DNA from: NIOZ-UU13 sp041862635
Lineage (GTDB): Bacteria > Planctomycetota > Phycisphaerae > Sedimentisphaerales > Anaerobacaceae
Reading direction: 5' to 3'
Length of the DNA: 64,000 nt
NCBI GenBank assembly: GCA_041862635.1
Contig: JBGVTO010000314.1
Coordinates: 1-64,000, forward strand
Under the pieces are notes generated by a model. That model worked only from the letters and a program-made list of their open reading frames with translations. It ran no database searches and had not been told where the DNA came from. The translations under genes were made by a program, and so were the position numbers. The number at the start of each line of letters is the position of its first letter. Position 1 is the first letter of the stretch. This document shows positions 1-7,279 of the stretch, one piece after another.

Positions 1-160
1 AGTCCGAGCCGATAACGCCTACAAGCCGGACAGGAGAAAAGAAACTCGCTGCCATACTAAAATATACAGCCGCCCCGCCGAGACAGTTCTCGCTTACACC
101 ATAAGGCGTCTTAACTGTATCAATTGCCACCGAGCCGGTTACTAATAATGATGTTCCTAT
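1..160 (-). CDS. PfkB-family carbohydrate kinase, N-terminal part (runs off the window)
   Basis: Reading the minus strand from 160 gives a start typical of PfkB/ribokinase sugar kinases: VTGSVAIDTVKTPYG, then a CLGGAAVYFSMAASFF segment and VRLVGVIGSD. The glycine-rich GG is the usual sugar-binding hairpin near the N-terminus. The gene follows gltX and is in the same frame, with only TAA and four codons between them. An AGGAG box lies 7 nt upstream of an ATA codon (158-160). No ATG, GTG or TTG occurs between the gltX stop and the conserved region, so ATA is the only near-cognate start at proper spacing. A sequencing error (ATG read as ATA) is the main alternative. The substrate cannot be told from about 53 residues. 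Confidence 0.8.
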   Translation of the reverse strand, partial: MGTSLLVTGSVAIDTVKTPYGVSENCLGGAAVYFSMAASFFSPVRLVGVIGSD

Positions 161-172
161 GTTTTTTCTCCT

Positions 173-1879
173 TTAGTTGTCCGCTCCGAATTTCTTCAGA
201 GTGGTATCTATTCTGGTCAGGGTGTCTTCTTTGCCTAACATTTGAACTGATTCGAAGATTGGCAAACTCACCGTGGTTCCGCAAATGGCCACACGCAGCG
301 GCTGAGCGACTTTGCCTAAGCCGACCTGTTTTTCCTCTGCCAGGCACCGCAGCATATCTTCAATCACCTGCTCTGTAAATTCGTCCATCACGGCAAGTTT
401 GTCACGCACGATTGCCAGCACCGCCAGACCGTCGTTTTTCAGAAGAACTTTTTTTACTGCTTTGTTGTCATATTGGATTTCATTGTTGTCCAAAAAGAGA
501 AATCTGCTCTTGCGCTCGATATCAGCTAAGCTACGCGCCCCTTCGCAGAGCTTTATGATTTTCAAAAGTTTTTCATCGTCACCGGAATTTACCGGAGAGT
601 TGACGGCCTTCAAGTAAGCTCTGAGATGTTGTAAGAGTTTTTCCGGTGGTGTCATTTTTATATGTTCGGTGTTGAAAGCCAGCAGTTTGCTGCGGTCGAA
701 CAGGCTGTTGGCTTTGGTCAGGCGCGAGAGGTCGAAAGCATCGATTAGTTCATTGACCGGCATAATCTCGCGATTGTCACCGGGATTCCAGCCCAAAAGC
801 GCAAGGAAATTCACCATCGTTTCGGGCAGATAACCGCTCTTGAAAAAATCGACAATATTGATTTCCGGCAGGGCGACGCCAAGGTATTCGGCCATCGCAT
901 CAATAACGGGCATATCGGGTGTGGTTTTACCCTTAATAAAAGAATCGAGCTGTTCAGGAGTTATGCCTCCAACCTCGGCAAGCTTGCTCGTCTCAATATC
1001 CTGCGGACTCTTATTTTCCTTTCGAAACCCATCAAACTCTAATTGTTCTCCTATCCGAACCGTCTCAACATCCGGCCTAACCTTAATTGCCTTGCGAAGG
1101 GCCTTCGGACGCTCGCGTTTGGAGAGCTTGCCGCCGGTGTCGCTGACGGTTACGGACATATGAGCGTATTTCGGAAGTGGGCTATCGCCGAATAGAGCTT
1201 GCCACAGCGCCTGCTGGCCCGGCGTGTTCATCAGATGTTCCTGTCCGCGAATAACGTGCGTAATCTTCATCAGATAGTCATCGACCACGCAGGCAAAGTT
1301 ATACGTCGGGAAGCCGTCACTTTTTTGGATTATAAAATCGCTTATTTCACCCGCTGCGAACTTAATCTCACCGCGGACAATATCTTCAACCACCAAAGGC
1401 TCATCCTGCGGCACGGCAAAGCGGACCGTTACGTCTCGGCCCTGAGCTTTTGCCTTTTCAACATCGCTTTTGTTCGGGAACTCTTTGGGGCGGGGATAGG
1501 AAAAGGACTTTTTTTGAGCCTCAGCTTCTTTACGAAGTGCATCAAGCTCTTCGGCGGTATCGAAGCAGTAGTAGGCCTTTTTATCATCGAGCAGTTTGTT
1601 TATGTATTTATTGTAAATATCCATTCGCTGAGATTGCAGGTAAGGCCCGTTTGGTCCGCCGACTTCAGGGCCTTCGTCCCACTGGATTCCGAGCCAGCGC
1701 AGGTCGTCCATAACCTGCTGTGTGGCGGTCGGCGTATTTCGTTTTTGGTCGGTGTCCTCGATCCGGAGAATAAATGTTCCGCCCATTCGCCTGGCCCAGA
1801 GCCAGTTAAAAAGGGCTGTGCGGGCTCCACCCACGTGCAGATAACCCGTCGGCGATGGGGCAAAACGTGTTACAATCAT
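173..1879 (-). CDS. gltX: glutamyl-tRNA synthetase with an ~80-residue insertion
   Basis: Class I aminoacyl-tRNA synthetase that charges tRNA-Glu in the cytoplasm. The start MIVTRFAPSPTGYLHVGG carries the HIGH-equivalent motif (HVGG, 15-18), and KLSKR (251-255) is the KMSKS loop. The 568 residues exceed the usual ~470. The excess lies directly after KLSKR: the family normally reaches the GYLPE segment about 14 residues later, but here it comes at 349. The C-terminal anticodon-binding region looks complete and ends GADN. The start ATG has an ACGAGG box. A sigma70-like promoter lies 39-67 bp upstream. A PfkB kinase gene follows in the same transcript. Since glnS is also present nearby, this enzyme need not misacylate tRNA-Gln. 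Confidence 0.97.
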   Translation of the reverse strand: MIVTRFAPSPTGYLHVGGARTALFNWLWARRMGGTFILRIEDTDQKRNTPTATQQVMDDLRWLGIQWDEGPEVGGPNGPYLQSQRMDIYNKYINKLLDDKKAYYCFDTAEELDALRKEAEAQKKSFSYPRPKEFPNKSDVEKAKAQGRDVTVRFAVPQDEPLVVEDIVRGEIKFAAGEISDFIIQKSDGFPTYNFACVVDDYLMKITHVIRGQEHLMNTPGQQALWQALFGDSPLPKYAHMSVTVSDTGGKLSKRERPKALRKAIKVRPDVETVRIGEQLEFDGFRKENKSPQDIETSKLAEVGGITPEQLDSFIKGKTTPDMPVIDAMAEYLGVALPEINIVDFFKSGYLPETMVNFLALLGWNPGDNREIMPVNELIDAFDLSRLTKANSLFDRSKLLAFNTEHIKMTPPEKLLQHLRAYLKAVNSPVNSGDDEKLLKIIKLCEGARSLADIERKSRFLFLDNNEIQYDNKAVKKVLLKNDGLAVLAIVRDKLAVMDEFTEQVIEDMLRCLAEEKQVGLGKVAQPLRVAICGTTVSLPIFESVQMLGKEDTLTRIDTTLKKFGADN

Positions 1880-1917
1880 TACAATCCTCGTTAATTCGGG
1901 AAAATACGTAAAAAATA

Positions 1918-1946
1918 AAGATAAGTGATACTACAACTGTTGTCAA
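1918..1946 (-). promoter_or_regulatory. sigma70-like promoter for gltX
   Basis: On the minus strand a consensus -35 TTGACA (1941-1946) and TATCTT (1918-1923) are separated by exactly 17 nt. They lie 39 bp upstream of the gltX start codon. The call rests on consensus match and position only. Confidence 0.65.
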
Positions 1947-2096
1947 GGATGAGACCACTGTATTAGTAGATTTGCATACCCAACAGTCAAAATTGACAAA
2001 TATATGCCCTGTCAATTTCGTCTTAAAGTTATATTTTAGCTGTTTTAGATAACCATAATCTGCTAAAATACGGTATTGATAACAGGGAGATTTGTT

Positions 2097-2390
2097 ATGA
2101 ATAAGCAGTGTGTTCTGACACAGCTTACAGATTGTATGGAAGAGATACGACAGCGTTTTTCGGTCAAGAAGCTTTCCATCTTCGGCTCGGTGGCTCGCGG
2201 TGAGGCGAGCGAGGGCAGCGACGTGGACGTGCTGGTGGTATTCGACCGGACAGCGAATTTCGATATCTTTATGGATTTGAAGTTCTACCTGGAAGAGCTG
2301 CTTGGAATGGGGGTTGACCTGGTAACCGACAAGGCGATTCGACCGCAGATTCGCCGGACAATTGAGCAGGAGATGGTCGATGTCGCGTGA
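2097..2390 (+). CDS. MNT-domain nucleotidyltransferase (MntA-type antitoxin), orphan
   Basis: A small 97-residue pol-beta-superfamily nucleotidyltransferase. The signature GSVARG followed by SDVDVLVVF (about 30-49) gives the GS-x10-D-x-D active site (Asp42, Asp44), with a third acidic residue near Asp75 (GVDLVTD). In characterised HEPN-MNT pairs this domain AMPylates and silences a HEPN ribonuclease toxin. Start chosen at ATG 2097, 7 nt after AGGGAG; an in-frame TTG 21 nt upstream is less likely. The expected HEPN partner begins by overlapping the stop codon but is cut after 12 codons, so the module looks decayed. Whether the orphan enzyme keeps a role is unknown. Confidence 0.85.
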   Translation: MNKQCVLTQLTDCMEEIRQRFSVKKLSIFGSVARGEASEGSDVDVLVVFDRTANFDIFMDLKFYLEELLGMGVDLVTDKAIRPQIRRTIEQEMVDVA

Positions 2391-2418
2391 TGAGACAAAA
2401 GCTCGGCAGCGCCGTTGA
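2380..2418 (+). pseudogene. HEPN-like toxin remnant (12 codons)
   Basis: An ATG overlaps the end of the MNT gene in the +1-shifted arrangement usual for MNT-HEPN pairs. It encodes MSRDETKARQRR and then TGA. MSRD is a common start of DUF86/HEPN partners. The rest of a ~110-140 residue HEPN gene, including any Rx4HxY motif, is absent, and the next gene begins 44 bp later. The short match makes this suggestive only. Confidence 0.45.
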
Positions 2419-2462
2419 GCGGTCTTAGGGGGAAATGTCAACTCTAAGAGAGGCTAAAGCAA

Positions 2463-3215
2463 ATGTGGCCACGAATCGGACCAATACCGACCTATGGGGT
2501 TCTGTACATCATAAGTATTCTGAGCTGTTTTCTAATTGCCTGCTTGATAGCCAGACGCCTGGGGCTTCGGCATCGTGTTTGGCTCGTTGTCGGTATCTGC
2601 TATATGGTGGGTATGACCGTCGGGGCAAAGGCGCTATACGATGTTCAGCACGCGCAATTTGACTTCCAGGCGCTATTCAGCACCGGTCACTATATACAAG
2701 GAGGATTATGGGGCGGGCTTCTGGCATATTTTATTCTGGCTGTGCCGTTGGTTTTGGTATTAGCCAAACACAGACGGGCAGCTCTCGATCTGGTTGCCTT
2801 GTCGATTCCCGTCCCCTGGGTCTTTGTTAAGCTGGGATGTCTGTTTAACGGCTGCTGCTATGGCCAAAAATGTTCTATGCCCTGGGCGATTACATTTCCT
2901 GAAGGGGCTGCGGGCGCACCGGCGGGCATACCGCTGCACCCGACGCAAATTTACGAAATCCTGGTTATGGTGTGCATTCTTGTCGTTTTCAGAGTACTTA
3001 AATACGAACGATGGCAGGGAACAATCCTGCTATGGTTCCTGATTCTCTACGGTCTGGGACGGGCAGCCACCGAATTCTTCAGGGGCGACTTCGATCATCA
3101 TCTGTACGTTGGCACTCTCACTTTGTCGCAGCTTACCTGTTTGGCTGTGGCTGGCGTTTCAATTCTCCTGCTTTTCCTCTGGCGCCGTTTTGTTCGCAAT
3201 GACATACTGGACTAA
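2463..3215 (+). CDS. lgt: prolipoprotein diacylglyceryl transferase family protein
   Basis: Inner-membrane enzyme family that transfers diacylglycerol to the lipobox cysteine of prelipoproteins. The 250 residues are highly hydrophobic, with about seven membrane segments. Family landmarks are GGLWGG (80-85), the loop LFNGCCYG (127-134), HPTQIYE (159-165) and GLGRAATEFFRGD (197-209) carrying the conserved late arginine. NGCCYG differs from the proteobacterial NGELWGR-type signature but is seen in Lgt homologues of other phyla. Several proteins here need lipidation (galM-like, CsgG-like and DUF1573 lipoproteins), which fits. Start ATG 2463 has a weak AGAGG upstream. The catalytic role is inferred from family, and a divergent Lgt-like function is possible. 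Confidence 0.85.
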   Translation: MWPRIGPIPTYGVLYIISILSCFLIACLIARRLGLRHRVWLVVGICYMVGMTVGAKALYDVQHAQFDFQALFSTGHYIQGGLWGGLLAYFILAVPLVLVLAKHRRAALDLVALSIPVPWVFVKLGCLFNGCCYGQKCSMPWAITFPEGAAGAPAGIPLHPTQIYEILVMVCILVVFRVLKYERWQGTILLWFLILYGLGRAATEFFRGDFDHHLYVGTLTLSQLTCLAVAGVSILLLFLWRRFVRNDILD

Positions 3216-3289
3216 GTAATGACTATATGCTAAATTGTCGTTGCTGATAATGTTGGTGAATTGAATCCGAAAAGCAGGAACGATAACCC

Positions 3290-5029
3290 GTGAAAACACC
3301 GAGCAAAGAAGAAAATACCAAACTCGATTTTATTCGTCAGATTGTTGCCGAAGACATAAAGACCAATAAATGGGGTGGACGGGTTGTAACGCGATTTCCG
3401 CCGGAGCCGAACGGGTATCTGCACATCGGGCACGCCAAGAGTATCTGTCTGAATTTTGGTATCGCAGCGGAATTTGGCGGCCGGTGCCATCTGAGATTCG
3501 ACGATACCAATCCAATCAAGGAAGAGCAGGAATATATTGATTCAATCATAGAAGATGTTCGCTGGCTTGGCTGGGACTGGGGCGACCAGGCCGAAGGCCT
3601 GGACCGGATCAAACCCTCCTCTGGAGGGTTGTATTACGGCTCGGATTATTTCGAGCAGATGTACGAATATGCTGTGCAGCTTATACAAAAGGGCAAGGCA
3701 TACGTCTGCGACCTTACGGCCGAGCAGACAAGAGAGTTTCGCGGTACACTGACCGAGCCGGGAAAGGATAGTCCCTATTGCAACCGTTCGGTTGAGGAGA
3801 ATCTCGACCTGTTCGAGCGAATGAAGTCCGGCGAATTTCCGGATGGCTCGCGAACGTTGCGGGCGAAAATCGATATGTCGCATCCCAATCTTAACATGCG
3901 CGACCCCGTTATGTATCGAATCCTGCACGCGGCGCATCCTCGCACGGGCGATAAATGGTGCATCTATCCGATGTATGACTGGGCCCATGGCCTTGAGGAT
4001 TCCATCGAAAGGATTACGCATTCTATTTGCACGCTGGAATTCGAGAACCATCGTCCGTTGTACGACTGGTTTCTTGACCAGCTGGAGGCATATCATCCAC
4101 AGCAGATAGAGTTCGCCCGGCTCAATCTGACCTATACCATGATGAGCAAGCGCAAGCTGCTGAAACTTGTGCAGGAAGGGCATGTCAGCGGCTGGGACGA
4201 CCCGCGAATGCCGACCATCTGCGGCCTGCGGAGGCGCGGCTATTCACCGGAGGCCGTTCGGGAATTCTGCAGGCGTATCGGAGTCAATAAGTTCAACAGC
4301 ACTGTCGACATTGCTTTGTTGGAGCACTGTCTGCGGGAGGATTTGAACAAGACCTCGCCGCGGGTAATGGCTGTGCTTCGCCCGCTCAAGGTGATTTTAG
4401 ATAACTATCCCAAGGGCCAGGTCGAAGGGCTTGAGGCCATCAATAATCCGGAAGACCCAAACGCCGGTACGCGGAAGGTTCCGTTCTCACGAGAGCTGTA
4501 CATCGAGCGGGAAGATTTTATGGTTGAGCCGCCAAAGAAGTTCTACCGCTTGTCCCCCGGCCGGGAGGTTCGACTGCGATATGCGTATTTTGTTACCTGC
4601 ACTGACGTGGTTAAGGATAACAATGGCAAAATCGTTGAGCTGCACTGCACTTATGACCCGGCCACGCGCGGCGGCGACGCCCCGGACGGACGCAAGGTCA
4701 AGTCAACACTGCACTGGGTCTCAGCCGGCCACGCGCTCGAGGCCCAGGTGCGATTGTACGACCATTTATTTACAAAGGAAAATCCGGAGATGGGCGCCGA
4801 AGGTGAGGATTTCAAATCCAACCTGAATCCGGGTTCGCTGGAGGTATTATCATCCTGCAAAGTCGAACCATCTCTGGCCGATGCGAAACCCCTAAGTCGC
4901 TATCAGTTCGAAAGGCTCGGCTATTTCTGCGTTGACCCCGACAGCTCCGATGGCAAGCTAATATTCAATCGCACGGTGAGTTTGCGCGACCCGTGGGCCA
5001 GGATACAGAAAGCCCGGAAGAAAAAGTAG
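3290..5029 (+). CDS. glnS: glutaminyl-tRNA synthetase
   Basis: Class I synthetase that attaches glutamine directly to tRNA-Gln. The 579 residues match the usual bacterial GlnRS length (550-580). RFPPEPNGYLHIGHAKS (35-51) holds the HIGH motif, and MMSKRK (about 284-289) is the KMSKS loop. The ATP-proximal FDDTNP signature follows the first motif, and the C-terminal beta-barrel tRNA-binding region is complete. The start is GTG with AGGAA about 10 nt upstream; no better ATG lies nearby. It converges on trpC. Having both GluRS and GlnRS suggests direct charging of tRNA-Gln. Confidence 0.98.
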   Translation: MKTPSKEENTKLDFIRQIVAEDIKTNKWGGRVVTRFPPEPNGYLHIGHAKSICLNFGIAAEFGGRCHLRFDDTNPIKEEQEYIDSIIEDVRWLGWDWGDQAEGLDRIKPSSGGLYYGSDYFEQMYEYAVQLIQKGKAYVCDLTAEQTREFRGTLTEPGKDSPYCNRSVEENLDLFERMKSGEFPDGSRTLRAKIDMSHPNLNMRDPVMYRILHAAHPRTGDKWCIYPMYDWAHGLEDSIERITHSICTLEFENHRPLYDWFLDQLEAYHPQQIEFARLNLTYTMMSKRKLLKLVQEGHVSGWDDPRMPTICGLRRRGYSPEAVREFCRRIGVNKFNSTVDIALLEHCLREDLNKTSPRVMAVLRPLKVILDNYPKGQVEGLEAINNPEDPNAGTRKVPFSRELYIEREDFMVEPPKKFYRLSPGREVRLRYAYFVTCTDVVKDNNGKIVELHCTYDPATRGGDAPDGRKVKSTLHWVSAGHALEAQVRLYDHLFTKENPEMGAEGEDFKSNLNPGSLEVLSSCKVEPSLADAKPLSRYQFERLGYFCVDPDSSDGKLIFNRTVSLRDPWARIQKARKKK

Positions 5030-5050
5030 GTGGTTGACGGTGTGTGGCAG

Positions 5051-5091
5051 CCTCAAGCGCGGTACCCGCTTTCGCGGGCACAAGCTTGGGG
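5051..5091. terminator. hairpin between convergent glnS and trpC
   Basis: Nested inverted repeats: outer CCTCAAGC (5051-5058) with GCTTGGGG (5084-5091), 7 of 8 paired, and inner CCCGC (5065-5069) with GCGGG (5074-5078). They lie in the 76-bp gap between two convergent genes. No U-tract follows on either strand, so this may be a repeat element rather than an intrinsic terminator. Confidence 0.4.
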
Positions 5092-5105
5092 ATGGCTGAG
5101 GACTA

Positions 5106-5909
5106 TCAGCCGAACAGCTCAGCAAATTTTTCTTCTATGTCGGGATTTTCGCACAGCGTCTGGCCGATCAGGACCGCTCTTACGCCGGCGGATTTTAGCT
5201 TTTCAACGTCGGCTCGTGTTTTTATCCCGCTTTCGGCGACCAGCTCGTTTTTGTTGTCAATAAGCTCCGCCAATCGGCTGGTCGTGTTCAAATCCACCTG
5301 CATCGTCGTCAGGTTGCGGTTGTTTATCCCCAGGACGCTGTATCCTATTTTGGGAAAGCCGATAAGGCTGCGAACGCCTAACAGCGTATCGGCGCGGTGA
5401 ACTTCCAAAAGGACCGTCAACGTCAGCTCGGCTGCGGCTATCATCATGTCCATCAGTTCACCGGGCTTCAGCGCTTCTGCTATCAATAATATCGCATCGG
5501 CACTGGCGGCGCGCGATTCGTACACCTGCCAGAGGTCGATGATAAAATCCTTTCGCAAAACGGGCAAATCCACCGCCTGGCGTATCTGGTTTATATATTC
5601 GAGTCGGCCCTGAAAATATTTTTCATCGGTAAGAACGCTGATTGCATCGGCCCCGCATTTCTTGTATGTTTGCGCGATTGCCACGGGGTCGAAATCCTCG
5701 CGAATGACCCCTGCCGATGGTGAGGCCTTTTTGACCTCTGCGATAACATTTATACCGCGGCTGTTGGGTCTGGTGACGGCCTTGTAGAAGTTGCGGCACC
5801 TGGGCAGGGAGCGAATCTGCTCTTTGAGCTTCTCGAGACTTGTCTGTAATTGCCGGGATTGTACTTCAGCTCTTTTGTCGGCAATTATTTTATCTAATAT
5901 ATTCGCCAA
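5106..5909 (-). CDS. trpC: indole-3-glycerol phosphate synthase
   Basis: Closes the indole ring of CdRP to indole-3-glycerol phosphate in tryptophan synthesis; a (beta/alpha)8 enzyme. The 267 residues fit the family. Visible signatures are INVIAEVKKASPS (catalytic Lys of strand beta1), LRKDFIID (Lys of the CdRP site), LLEVH, GINNRNL and VAESGI. The start appears to be TTG at 5909, and no in-frame ATG is available nearby. No other trp gene is in the window, so it is separated from any trp operon. Confidence 0.97.
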   Translation of the reverse strand: MANILDKIIADKRAEVQSRQLQTSLEKLKEQIRSLPRCRNFYKAVTRPNSRGINVIAEVKKASPSAGVIREDFDPVAIAQTYKKCGADAISVLTDEKYFQGRLEYINQIRQAVDLPVLRKDFIIDLWQVYESRAASADAILLIAEALKPGELMDMMIAAAELTLTVLLEVHRADTLLGVRSLIGFPKIGYSVLGINNRNLTTMQVDLNTTSRLAELIDNKNELVAESGIKTRADVEKLKSAGVRAVLIGQTLCENPDIEEKFAELFG

Positions 5910-5968
5910 TTTAACATACCCATAATAAGAAAATCAAATATCAAAATGCCCTGTGGAAAAGACTATAT

Positions 5969-6090
5969 GTCATTTCGACCGAAGCCCCCGTTCTTGCTTT
6001 CGTAAGAAAGCACGAGGACGGAGTGGAGAAATCTATTAAAAAAAAGATTTCTCGACTCGCCTTTCCGCCATAGGCGGACTCGAAATGACA
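5969..6090. repeat. dispersed palindromic repeat (CATTTCGA...TCGAAATG type)
   Basis: An 11-bp perfect inverted repeat TGTCATTTCGA (5969-5979) and TCGAAATGACA (6080-6090) encloses a second pair, GAGAAATCT near 6026 and AGATTTCTC near 6045, around an A-run. It lies between trpC and the DUF1844 gene. Related GTCATT...AATGAC palindromes recur in other gaps of the window. It may act as a transcript 3' structure. Confidence 0.8.
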
Positions 6091-6098
6091 TCTGCTTT

Positions 6099-6491
6099 TT
6101 ATCCTGCGACTTTAACATAGCCCATACGAAGCTCATTGAGGGTATTAGCCAGAACTGTTTCTTCCTCTTTGGTCAAATTGCCTTTGGTTTTTTCTTCAAG
6201 GGTCTCGAGCATATCGATATTGTATTTTGCCAGCTCCAAATCCGGCCCTCTTTTTTCCTGTCCCTTTACCTGCAACAGGCCCAGAGCGAATAATGCCTGC
6301 GTAGTGAGCATACTTACCAATGCAGCAAAGTTGCCCTGCGGTAAAGGGCCGCGGGCCTGTTTTTCTTCCTGAGCCTTTTCCTTCTCAGCTTCTTCCTGTG
6401 CGGCTAATATCTCCTTCTCTTTTTGCGCCTCGGCTTTCCAGTCCTCATCGACTATGATTTTTTTCTCTTTTTTCTTTTCCTCTTCGGCCAT
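6099..6491 (-). CDS. DUF1844 domain protein
   Basis: A 130-residue protein. Residues 1-47 are strongly charged (Lys/Glu-rich, probable coiled coil). The C-terminal half, from about GNFAALVSMLTTQALFALG through LAKYNIDMLETLEEKTKGN, matches the DUF1844 family. That family is a short helical domain of unknown function found in planctomycetes, deltaproteobacteria and others. It lies 24 bp downstream of smpB on the same strand, probably in one transcript, with AAGGG before the start. No catalytic residues are evident. Confidence 0.85.
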   Translation of the reverse strand: MAEEEKKKEKKIIVDEDWKAEAQKEKEILAAQEEAEKEKAQEEKQARGPLPQGNFAALVSMLTTQALFALGLLQVKGQEKRGPDLELAKYNIDMLETLEEKTKGNLTKEEETVLANTLNELRMGYVKVAG

Positions 6492-6515
6492 AATTAGAAC
6501 CCTTTGAATGTTCGG

Positions 6516-7001
6516 TTACTTGCGATATTTTTTCATACTCCTGTCAACATCCCGTTTTTGGTCGCGTTCGGTAATTGCTTTTCGTTTGTCATATTGTCTT
6601 TTCCCTCTGGCCAAGGCCAGTTCTATTTTTGCCAAACCTTTGTCATTGAAATAAATCCGCAGCGGCACGAGGGTAAAGCCCCGCTGTTCGAGCTTTATTC
6701 TTATTCTGTGGATTTCGGCCTTGTGCAGCAAAAGTTTTCTTTTTCTGGTCGGCTCGTGCTGCCAGGCACCGGCCTGCTGGTATTGGGCGATGGTTGCGCC
6801 GACGAGCCAGCACTCTTGGTCTTCGACCCTTGCGTAGGAACCGTTCAGGTCGGCGGCGCCGTCCCGCAGCGATTTAACCTCACCGCCCAACAGTTCAAGA
6901 CCGGCCTCGAACTTCTCGATGAGCTCGAAGTTTCTGTAAGCCTTTTTATTGACTGCTACCGGACCCTGTTTATTCTTGTCCTTGCGAGATTTTGCTGCCA
7001 T
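6516..7001 (-). CDS. smpB: SsrA-binding protein SmpB
   Basis: Partner of tmRNA in rescuing stalled ribosomes. The 161 residues fit the family. Landmarks are VAVNKKAYRNFELIEKFEAG, LLGGEVKSLRDG, DLNGSYARV, EPTRKRKLLLHKAEI and the basic C-terminal tail KRQYDKRKAITERDQKRD, which enters the ribosomal decoding region in known SmpB. The start was set at ATG 7001 (MAAKSRKDK), because the 24 codons upstream do not resemble the family. There is no clear Shine-Dalgarno sequence; a -10-like box ends 7 nt before the ATG, so the mRNA may be leaderless. No tmRNA gene was recognised in the window. Confidence 0.97.
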   Translation of the reverse strand: MAAKSRKDKNKQGPVAVNKKAYRNFELIEKFEAGLELLGGEVKSLRDGAADLNGSYARVEDQECWLVGATIAQYQQAGAWQHEPTRKRKLLLHKAEIHRIRIKLEQRGFTLVPLRIYFNDKGLAKIELALARGKRQYDKRKAITERDQKRDVDRSMKKYRK

Positions 7002-7008
7002 TTGAAAT

Positions 7009-7037
7009 ATGATAGCGACAAGACCGGCTTTTTGCAA
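7009..7037 (-). promoter_or_regulatory. possible promoter for a leaderless smpB transcript
   Basis: On the minus strand TTGCAA (7032-7037), 17 nt, then TATCAT (7009-7014). The -10 box ends only 7 nt from the smpB ATG, which would leave essentially no 5' UTR. The -35 match is 4 of 6. Confidence 0.4.
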
Positions 7038-7097
7038 GAATCTGGTACCTATATCAGAAATCAGAAGCCGCAAGACAGAAGTCAGAAATCAGTATCG

Positions 7098-7150
7098 GTC
7101 AGTGTCAAAGTCGGTGTCGGAGTCAGTGTCAAAGTCAGTGTCAGTCAGTG
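7098..7150. repeat. 12-bp tandem repeat, about 4.4 copies
   Basis: Units GTCAGTGTCAAA, GTCGGTGTCGGA, GTCAGTGTCAAA, GTCAGTGTCA, GTCAGTG follow one another directly between smpB and a terminator. Units are contiguous with no spacers, so this is not a CRISPR. Confidence 0.85.
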
Positions 7151-7151
7151 T

Positions 7152-7190
7152 AATAAAAAAGCGGCCTTATGCGATTGTGCATAAGGCCGC
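7152..7190 (-). terminator. intrinsic terminator of the prepilin-Hint gene
   Basis: A perfect 12-bp stem GCGGCCTTATGC (7161-7172 with 7179-7190) and a 6-nt loop. On the minus-strand transcript it is followed by a U-rich tract (complement of 7152-7160). It lies 90 bp downstream of the 7280-8569 gene. Confidence 0.85.
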
Positions 7191-7279
7191 CTGTAAACAA
7201 CCGAAGCAGGAATAATCTTTACGCTATCCGGCTATCAAACAATACACTGTTCTTTGAACAGACGTGTTGAGACGCCGTT

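Noticed and set aside
1199..1894. 231-codon open frame antisense to gltX
   Set aside because: A shadow of the gltX coding frame; composition is Leu/Phe/Ile-rich without recognisable motifs.
7098..7150. Possible CRISPR-like array
   Set aside because: Repeats are 12 bp and directly contiguous, with no spacers and no cas genes.
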